Below the pieces are notes generated by a model. That model saw nothing but the letters and a program-made list of their open reading frames with translations, was not told the DNA's origin and made no database searches. This document shows, one piece after another, positions 56,816-64,000 of a stretch of DNA of 64,000 bases. Made by a program: the position numbers and the translations under genes. This DNA is from Forficula auricularia. Lineage: Eukaryota; Arthropoda; Insecta; Dermaptera; Forficulidae. Numbering within the stretch: position 1 is the first letter of the stretch; each line of letters starts with the position of its first letter. The stretch covers positions 1 to 64,000 of the forward strand of contig JALMQS010000823.1 of the NCBI GenBank assembly GCA_024734495.1, given 5' to 3'.

Positions 56816-56930
56816 TAAATAATATATATATATATATATACATTATTTGATATAATTGTGTGCGTATGTTTATTTGCATCAAGCAGAGGACAACCTCTTT
56901 TGTTTCTCTTTATGATTCTATAAATCTAAC

Positions 56931-57914
56931 CTGAAAGAACAATGATGACTTTTATTAAGAAAAACAAACAATAAACAATCAATAATTTTAATAACTTGTT
57001 AATTTTATTTTCTCATATTTTTTGTAACGAGACGTAAAGACACATGACCTGCTTGGTCAAAGGGGTGATAAAACTAAAAATGTTAGGCAACATTGGTCGA
57101 GAGTAAAATCCAATTATGTGTCATCAGATATCAATCAAAATTAACTGGGCTTTTTATTTCAGATCTAATGACTAAATTTAAAATTTCGTTTTGAAATTCC
57201 TTTTAGACTCTGAAATAGAGCACACACACTATTTTGATCCCAGATTCAGTCTCTCGCTCACTAACAGATTTTTTTCAAAAAATAATTAAAATTCGAGGAA
57301 AAAGTAAATACTCAAACTTCTTTATTATTTCATGTACTGGTTAGCGATTCTATTTTTTATTATAATTTATTAATTCTTTCATTAGAATCGGATCGATTAA
57401 AGTAACTAAAAAGAGCGCGTATAGAATCATTTCTCTTTCTTTAGAGCTAGGGTGTATTGACAAATACAAGCTCAAACCTGTTTCAGTCTATTAGAGATTA
57501 ATTTCTTAATTTCTATTATTCTAGGAATGGCCGTTTGCACTCTGACCAAAACGATGCTCGTTATAGAGAAATTGGACTTCATTAAAATTCAGACAAAAAT
57601 GTATTATATTAAAGAAATTACTGTTGCGGCTCTAACTAATAAGCAAACTGAGCGAATCTTGAAAAAGTTTTTACTTTTCTTCTATTTCTTTGTATTTTTA
57701 TTTGCGTCGAGAAATCCACTTTAAAATGTACTTCACAATTAACTTTTCCGAGGAATCACTTAATAATTTTTTCCAAAAAACCGGGACAAAATGATAAACT
57801 GACCAGGACACCTGAACCATACCTTCAAACCGGGACAATATCGGTCAAACCGAGACGTAGATATGGTAAGCCTAGTTATAGCTGAAATAAACGATTATTG
57901 TATGCTTATTAACC
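56931..57914. other. unassigned; repeat copy at 57495-57590
   Basis: Contains the partner of the 5785-5895 repeat. No gene supported. Confidence 0.4.
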
Positions 57915-58225
57915 TTAGACCATGAAATATATAGACGCCCTCTGCTACTCTCAACACAGAGTGAAGTGAGGCCAACATCGCCTACAGATGACGTCACGTT
58001 CTCGCATAAATATTTCGGTAATATTAATATAATATTAATTTGAGATTATTGCAATCCAAAATAAATAATCTAAACTACGATAAATTTATCTCAATGTATA
58101 ATAATCCCTATAGTGGTCATGCTATTTCTGGGTGTTCGTACCAACAGATGACGTCACATTCTCTAGTTGATGTTGGCCTCACGAAATCGACACCAGGGCG
58201 TGTCTATATAATTCATGGTCTAAGT
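57915..58225. repeat. inverted repeat
   Basis: GACCATGAAATATATAGACG and GTGAGGCCAACATCGCC-type text on the left, with AGATGACGTCAC, are mirrored at 58140-58225. Arms of about 85 bp with several mismatches. Foldback element, class unknown. Confidence 0.7.
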
Positions 58226-58644
58226 TTTTAAATATGTAATCATATATTGAAATAAGTTTTTTGCTTTTGCGGGGTTTTAAGCAGATATCAGAGATTTCGA
58301 TTCCGTCTTACCGGATCCATTTCGGCCACTATAGCGCTGCAATTGATCCTTTCTCTGACAAACGAGTACTGGTGCCGGACACATTTAAATCCAAGCACTT
58401 CGATATTTTATATCCGCTGGTTCGAATCATTCCTGATACATCAGTCAACATCAATATAACTCTGAAATGAAAGATAAAATTTGAAGAAATTTTATCTTTG
58501 GAGAGAGACGTACTGGTATAATTTTCAGCTGTAAGTATTATGTAAGGCAGCCCAAGGGTATAGTAGAGAAAGTAAAAATTATCGCATTTCTAAATAAGGT
58601 GTATATATTGGACTGTTATTCTTTTTTTTATAATGATATTGATG

Positions 58645-59065
58645 AGAGAAGGAGATACACCAAAAAGGTGCATGGGTAGGAGTTGAAGGTATCTGTGGAT
58701 CCGGGTCTTACAGCTGAAAGTTATAAGTTGTGGGGAAGACGGTGGCTGGAAGTCCACTCTCTTGAGGTCATAGGGATAAAAGAGTTCGTTCGATTTTTAT
58801 CGATTTTGACAATGAAGGGGTGCTGAGCTTTCGAAAACCCCGTGTTTCTAGCAAAGAAGGCTTTAGGGGGGATAATTGATTTCAGCTCTACTGAGCAGAT
58901 ACCATAATAGTTATCTATAGTACAGGGAAAGGGCAGAAACGGTTCTTCGGTGAGCTAGGGAGTCGAGTGGGTTTGTTAGGGCCGAGTCTCCTATTAGTTT
59001 AATTGCTCGTTTCTGAATTGCATCCAGTGTGGCAAGAGAATGCTCGCTTCTTTCTTTCTCCTTTC
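58645..59065 (-). pseudogene. LINE ORF2 C-terminal remnant
   Basis: Minus-strand translation gives LATLDAIQKRAIKLIGD, then LAHRRTVSALSLYYR, PLKAFFARNTGFSKAQHPF and SREWTSSHRLP with stops between. LDAIQKRAI.LIGD...L..LAHRR.V..L.L.YR is the segment after the RT domain of a widespread arthropod LINE group; the TSR.W block matches 33357-33740. No RT catalytic motif remains. Confidence 0.75.
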
Positions 59066-59066
59066 C

Positions 59067-59117
59067 TTTGAAACCGACGTTTCGGAGGATTCTTCCATCC
59101 TTCTTCAGAGTGTATAA
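59067..59117 (-). ncRNA. hammerhead core (CTGAAGA, GTCGG family)
   Basis: Minus strand: CTGAAGA (59108-59102), extra A, GGATG..CCTCC helix II with one mismatch, GAAAC, GTCG, GTTTC. AC/GT can form a two-pair helix III with U at the cleavage site. Box intact. Confidence 0.65.
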
Positions 59118-59158
59118 ACCAATATAACAATATGACCAACCCCGTTTTTTTATAATTT

Positions 59159-59199
59159 TTAACCGACTTCAAAAAAGGAGGAGGTTCTCTATTCGATTG

Positions 59200-59239
<40 letters not shown>

Positions 59240-60000
59240 TGCCTATGTTACCTCATATCTCCGCCAATTGTCAACCGATTTTGAAAATTTTTTTGCATTG
59301 GGTCCAGTCTAGCTTCCGATTGGTCCCATTTTTTTCGATTTTTTTTCATAGGTATTAGACCTTTTTATTAGGTTTGTTTAGGTTTGTTTAGACCTAACCT
59401 CTTTGTTTATGAACCGATTTCGATGGTTCTTTTTTATCCGAAAGGGGGTGTCTTAGGGATGGTGTCATATTAATTTGGTCAAGTTCTGATGATATAATCA
59501 CTATTAATAACAACATCTAAAAAGAAAAATAAAAATTTTATAAGAAATAGACAATTTTCAAGACAAAAATAAAAACCGACTTCTAAGAAAATTAAAGTCG
59601 CATTACAAATATAAAAATACAAACTAAAAGGTATAAAATTAACTCATTATCTTATTTAGTTACAACTAAACGACGAAATATTAACACGAAATTACTTTTT
59701 AAAGTCGGTGCCAAACAAACTATACCTATAAGCGAGCGTACCCTCCAAACGTACTAAGTAAGATCCGTCGAGTGCGATTCATAAAAGGTATATGTTTGGC
59801 ACCAACTTCAAAAAGTAATTTCGTGTTAATATTTCGTCGTTTAGTTGTAACTAAATAAGATAATAATTATTTTATACTTTTTAGTGGATTTTATTTGTTG
59901 CACTTAATTTTTTGAAGTCGTTTTTATTTTTTTCTTAAAATTTTTATTTGTTGCACTTAATTTTTGAAGTCGGTTTTTATTTTTTTCTTAAAATTTTTAT
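59159..60000 (+). mobile_element. TIR element copy (family of 18710-19873), right end missing
   Basis: Starts TTAACCGACTTCAAAAAAGG, then a 38-base T run, the AGTCTAGCTTCCGATTGGTC body and the internal palindrome. Ends after a small tandem duplication of TTTTTGAAGTCGGTTTTTAT at 59910-59985. Module M and the right terminal repeat are absent. Confidence 0.75.
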
Positions 60001-60009
60001 GTCATATTT

Positions 60010-60050
60010 GCCTGAAGAAGGAGGAAAGAATCTTCCGAAACATCGGCTTA
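60010..60050 (+). ncRNA. hammerhead core (CTGAAGA), helix III damaged
   Basis: CTGAAGA (60012-60018), extra A, GGAGG paired with CTTCC, GAAAC, ATCG, GCTT. The GT needed for helix III is GC here. Confidence 0.6.
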
Positions 60051-60179
60051 AAAGAAAGAAGAAAGAAAGAAACGAATGACTGTCCAATAAATACACCTTA
60101 TTTGGAAATGCGATAATTTTTTCTTTCTCTCACTACCGAACCTCTTGGGCTGCCTTCCATTACTTTCAGCTTAAATTTT

Positions 60180-60784
60180 ATTTCCATTTAAAGAGAGTTA
60201 CTATAAGTATGAGAGTAGTGGATATTTTGTTTGGATAAAAAAAGTCGAGATTTTTGTTTCAAGATATCTTGATATCTTAAAAGTCTTGTTCGAAAAATGT
60301 CTGAATATATATTAGATATTATAATGAAGAAAAAATTATTTATTGATTGTATAATAAAAATATTAAAAAAAACAAATCCGATTAGTTTCAAATAAACTTG
60401 TTCTTGATTAGTTTTTTAAAAATTGTTTTTATATTAAATTGATATATTAAGAATTTTCAATTTTTTTGTTACGCTCAGTATGCGAAGCTCCCAGAGACTA
60501 GGCTTTAGGAGACGCCCTAAAAAACTTGAAGTCACTACCCAAACTGTAGCACCGCTTCTAAGGGTATTTTAACCTTTCTCTGATTGGCTATAAATCTCGA
60601 CTATATTCTGTCTTTGTAGTTGTTTATGAATTCTTTCTTTAAAGTTAAAACCCAAAGAGATACCATATGGCAATAAAAAGGGGTGGCAAAATCCTCTGAA
60701 CGAGGCGGAACCAACAAGAGATCCAATAAGGAGAAGCAGGATTAGAAAAGGCGTTTCTCCCATTTAAGGTAGTTCTTTCACAAA
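60180..60784. other. unassigned AT-rich DNA
   Basis: Nothing recognised. Confidence 0.35.
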
Positions 60785-61540
60785 TGAAAAAATTCAAGAA
60801 GTCTTTGAAACTTCGAATATAAATAATTAAAAGCATAATACGCATACTATTAAAATTTGAAGACGATTTACCACACCAAACATTAAATAATTGCAATTAA
60901 AAATGACAATTTTTACATAGAGTAGATTGGGAAAGGGTGGGGATATGATCATTATTTTATTTTTTTTCATTGAAGGACTTTGACCATCTTGATGAAAAAC
61001 TGATATTTGTTAGAATAATATATTCGGAGTAATTAAAAAAAAATCGAAATTATTTACCTCTTATTTTTGATAAAAAACAAAAAAAAACATATTTGGGCGA
61101 TTATTTTTAGTGGAGGGGATATAAGCACAAAGGCTTGTAAACGATCCGCCAAGTATGTGTGTATCCATATAAAGATTTCCTAGTGTGAGTGGTCTCGTGG
61201 TGGCACAAGGATTCGTCTAGATATGCAGTTGTTAACTCGCCAGCTGTTGATTAAGCTTCAACACTGAAGCGAGGTGGAATATGCGCCGCTATGTTTCACG
61301 TAGTACCTCTGCGTACACCTACATCCCTGATCGATGCCATTCGTGGCGTTTTTTCGGATCTTTCGGGGTACACATGCGATACGAGAGTATGCATGCGCTG
61401 GTTGCGAGTGCGTGTGAAGGCCCGCGGGCTATAGACACCACTTTAAACAATTCAGTGCGTCATTGTGCTGTCGAATCTACTGTGAGTGGTACAGTAACGT
61501 TAAAAAAACATAACCTAAAATTTTAGTTCCGTTAATATTT
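60785..61540 (-). repeat. dispersed repeat, inverted copy of 20850-21400
   Basis: Minus strand matches 20850-21400 over its outer parts. A block of about 300 bases at 61170-61470 (ATATGCGCCGCTATGTTTC region) has no counterpart there and is GC-balanced. Whether it is an insertion or original sequence lost from the other copy cannot be settled here. Confidence 0.65.
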
Positions 61541-61789
61541 ATAGAGTGGTAAAACTTTTTGTGTAGATTGTCGGGAAAGAACCTCCTTAAGCAATGAAGA
61601 ATTGTGTATTTATTTTAATTTAAAATTACACATTAAGATTTTTCATCGGTACACGAACTCTAAAAATTTTAATTTTAATTTTGTCATCGAACGATGTTTA
61701 CCGGGAAATAATCAATTATTGTGTCGTTTAGCGGCAAATTTTGGAAATGTAACCATGATGGCAGTAGCCAGCGGGGAGAGTTAGGGTGT

Positions 61790-61879
61790 TAACCTTCCCC
61801 CATCCCTCCGAAATGTTGAGGTAAACATTGAAATTTTACATGATATAATTAAAACGTTCAATAAAAATTTAATAAAAAT
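61790..61879 (+). repeat. dispersed repeat, left part of filled site
   Basis: Aligns to 39645-39711; ends with ATTTAATAAAAAT (61867-61879), duplicated at 63021-63033. Confidence 0.85.
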
Positions 61880-62484
61880 TTAGCTAGTTCATGTCCATTA
61901 GGTATAAATAAAAGATTGACGGGTTTTGGACAATTTTTTTATTAATGTTAAATATTATTTTCATACGACGTTTCGTTTTTTTCAGGACTTTTTCAAGTAC
62001 TCAATTGCTCAAAACATTAATCGTTGATAAAATAGAAAAATAATCGAGTCAAGAAACAATATATTCATAATATCTATCATATTACAAGTTAGCACAAGCA
62101 ATTTACAAAAAAACAATCTTAAATCATATGTATAAAATAATACGACTAGATTTTTTATATGATTTAAAATTGTTTTCACATATGTAATTTGGTATAAATC
62201 TTCGTTTCTCTCTATTTAATATAGTTTATTTTGTATGGAGTTGTCTTACCCGTCTTAAGGCTATATATTTTTAAATACTATTCATAGCTTACTTATGCTT
62301 AAGGAACCTGTGACGACTAGCTAAATGGGCATTTAATTCCCGAGGCCAATGAGGTAGAAAAAAAGATTCTTTTTAGTAAATTAGCTGTGCTAACTTGTTA
62401 TAAGATAGATATTATTAATATATTGTTTCTTGTCTCCATTATTTTACTATTTTATCAACGATTAATGTTTTGAGTAATTGAGTA

Positions 62485-62534
62485 CAGTTAAACCCCTCAA
62501 ATCCAAACCCCGGAAAATCCAAACGCAAAAAAGA

Positions 62535-62582
<48 letters not shown>

Positions 62583-62621
62583 TATAAAATAATTGTTTTA
62601 TGACTAAATAAATATGTTTCT

Positions 62622-62683
<62 letters not shown>

Positions 62684-62928
62684 TACATTATAACCTTATT
62701 TTAAATAATTAGTTGAAAGATTAACAAAGAAGTACACACCCCTAACAAAGTGTTTACATACTTATGTCATCTAGGATTGAAAAACGGTAAAACCCCTTAA
62801 ATTATCACTTAACTTTTCACTTGATATCAGTTATCTTCAATTGTCAAAGCTGCTTTCGGCTAATCCGAACCAATTGAAATTCGAACAGGCTACAGCCTCA
62901 ATTAGTTCGGATTTGAGGGGTTTCACTG
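62485..62928. mobile_element. pogo/Tigger-like MITE, 444 bp
   Basis: CAGTTAAACCCCTCAAATCC at the left mirrors GGATTTGAGGGGTTTCACTG minus one base at the right. Left flank TA, right flank CA (TA decayed). The left arm of the surrounding palindrome shows the site uninterrupted as GAGTACTTGAAAAAGTCC. Contains two long TA runs. Confidence 0.85.
62536..62681 (+). repeat. two (TA)n microsatellites
   Basis: TA runs at 62536-62586 and 62624-62681. Length is likely variable. Confidence 0.9.
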
Positions 62929-63020
62929 CACTTGAAAAAGTCCTGAAAAGAACAAAACGTCGTATAAAAATAAATATTTAACATATTATATAAAAAAATG
63001 TCCAAAACCGTGAATCTTTT

Positions 63021-63150
63021 ATTTAATAAAAATAATACTCTGATAAAAAAAAGCAATCTGGTCATCAGGGAGGTCATATCTCCTACTCCTAGTAGTATAT
63101 CAATTCTCCCCTAAACCCTCGCTGGACTCCCCCCGAAAATTAACTAACCA
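63021..63150 (+). repeat. dispersed repeat, right part of filled site
   Basis: Aligns to 39699-39840 (AATACTCTGATAAAAAAAAG, GGTCATATCTCC, CTCCTAGTAGTAT). Confidence 0.8.
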
Positions 63151-63768
63151 CCATGAAATTTATTTGGCTCTACTCACATTTGACCTTATTATTTTCATTT
63201 GCTAACAATTTCAGAAAGTACTTCCATTTATCAAATCTAGTAGTGTTACTTGTAAAGTTCACCACTTGCACTTTACGGTTCAGAATAAAGCAAAAAACAA
63301 GACGACCCCTCTCTCTAAGCAGAGCATGTTCATTAAAAAGCTTCTGGTGATTTAATTGAGTGTCTAATCTTGAAATCTTTCATTAATGTGATGCCGAGCA
63401 AAACATTAGAACAAGATTACTTCCCAGGCGGATTCAATTATCTTATAACGAATGTCGATGATTCCCGCTCGCGCATTTACTACGAGCAATTTATAATAAT
63501 TTTTCGAGGGGGAATAAATTAAATCTTTTCTTAATTTTAGTTGAGCTGTTTTTTGCATAGCGGGTTTTAATTTTGATTAACTCTCTATGTTATTAACGAG
63601 ATAACATTACAAAGAAATATTTTTGGAATTTCATTTTGAACATGTTTTAATATTAATTAATGTGAGATCTTAATGGAGATGATGCAAAGATATTAAAATA
63701 GAACCTAAAACAATATTAGCCCGTTTGAGATATTTCTAATTAAATGGTTATGTTCAGACTAGCTGGAA
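63151..63768. other. unassigned DNA
   Basis: No gene recognised. 63370-63520 is slightly less AT-rich. Confidence 0.35.
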
Positions 63769-63769
63769 T

Positions 63770-63960
63770 CAAAGCCCTCTTTGTAAAAAACATTCATTTT
63801 CGGACTTCCAGCATCCCTTCGGTATTAAATTGAATAAGAATTGAACCAACATTTTCGCCAAGTCATTTATCCCTATGACCTCCAGAGATTCCGCTTCCTG
63901 CCATCGTCTTCCCCTCGACCTTATAACCTTCAGGACAAAAAATAAAAATCTTTTAAGTGA
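63770..63960 (+). pseudogene. possible LINE C-terminal remnant
   Basis: Plus strand gives ALFVKNIHFRTSSIPSVLN and, after stops, FSPSHLSL*PPEIPLPAIVF and PSTL. This recalls the post-RT LINE segment at 58645-59065 (AFFARNTGF..AQHPF; TSREW..), read in the opposite orientation. Short and stop-ridden. Confidence 0.4.
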
Positions 63961-64000
63961 TATCGTACAACCATTTTGATATGTAATGCAAAACATACAT

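Larger units (their letters stand above)
56498..56930. mobile_element. hammerhead palindrome (TATAGTC family, second type)
   Basis: AGAGAAACAAAGACGTTGTCC (minus a base) and AATAAACATACACACATAT on the left are mirrored by GAGGACAACCTC..GTTTCTCT and GTGCGTATGTTTATT on the right. Inner hammerhead cores lie on both strands. Upstream TTGAAAAGTTTTTATTTTGCC is the same lead-in as at 33.9 and 31.3 kb. Confidence 0.75.
58525..60170. mobile_element. large hammerhead-bounded inverted structure
   Basis: Outer arms 58530-58625 and 60070-60165 mirror: AGGCAGCCCAAG, AAAAATTATCGCATTTC and AATAAGGTGTAT. Hammerhead cores face each other at 59067-59117 (minus) and 60010-60050 (plus). Between the outer arm and the left core lies a LINE remnant, and between the two cores a copy of the 18.7-kb TIR element. 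So a palindromic hammerhead element was invaded, or its loop carries other transposons. Confidence 0.7.
61880..63020. mobile_element. palindromic insertion, 1141 bp, exact 13-bp TSD
   Basis: Left arm about 61900-62110 mirrors 62390-62482 plus 62931-63015: ATACGACGTTTCGTT, AGGACTTTTTCAAGTAC and ACATTAATCGTTGATAAAATAG. ATTTAATAAAAAT flanks both sides and is single in the paralogous copy at 39699-39711. CTGAAAA..CGAAACGTCGT at the hinge (minus strand 61990-61965; plus strand 62940) looks like a hammerhead relic without helix II. A pogo-like MITE is inserted in the right arm. Confidence 0.8.

Noticed and set aside
61965..62960. CTGAAAA..CGAAACGTCGT as working hammerheads
   Set aside because: The box lacks the invariant G8 (CTGAAAA) and there is no helix II; recorded only as a possible relic.

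Overview
The window reads as repeat-dense, gene-poor intergenic (or very long intronic) DNA of a eukaryote, most likely an arthropod and probably an insect. The reasons are a strongly AT-rich base, no convincing spliced or intact host gene on either strand, and a dense nested mix of typical animal transposons. No species can be named from the sequence. All recognisable protein coding is transposon-derived and broken.

Layout. 0-10 kb: inverted-repeat elements, a Harbinger-like element with a MADF-like reading frame, a 311-bp hAT element with an exact 8-bp target-site duplication (TSD), and a palindromic insertion whose empty site lies elsewhere in the window. 11-15.7 kb: an R2-clade LINE 3' end interrupted by a tandemly duplicated SINE, a Tc1 remnant, a pogo/Tigger-like MITE and a Helitron-like element ending in hairpin plus CTAG. 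17-28 kb: SINE families A and C, a TIR element with the ACCGACTTCAAAAAAGG terminus, a mariner remnant, a tRNA-like element, two hAT elements (one carrying a BED zinc finger and flanked by exact TSDs), and a ~190-bp tandem array split by a head-to-head tRNA-like insertion. 29.9-34.6 kb: RTE-like termini, nested palindromes carrying hammerhead ribozyme (HHR) cores, a second R2-like 3' end, and LINE remnants. 36-54 kb: SINE insertions, four copies of a ~650-bp dispersed repeat (D), one of which is split by a 2.5-kb R2-clade retrotransposon with RT and PD-(D/E)xK endonuclease motifs, plus a tRNA-like cloverleaf. 52-64 kb: a 20-bp minisatellite, a 112-bp hAT MITE with its empty site in the window, further HHR palindromes, and a 1.14-kb palindromic insertion with a 13-bp TSD that contains a pogo-like MITE.

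The strongest signal is the HHR motif CTGANGA + (one base) + stem II + GAAA. It appears at about fifteen places in at least five sequence families, nearly always as head-to-head pairs at the heart of long palindromes. Where an empty site exists in the window, comparable palindromic insertions have 10-13-bp TSDs. This fits Penelope-like (PLE) or retrozyme-type non-autonomous retroelements, but no PLE reverse transcriptase was found here. The best copy (34505-34558) folds into a complete minimal type I hammerhead with a two-pair helix III and GUC at the cleavage site.

The second strong signal is that insertions can be dated relative to one another inside the window. At least six filled sites have an uninterrupted paralogous copy elsewhere in the same 64 kb. 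Boundaries given to the base rest on TSDs or termini I could read; others are approximate.
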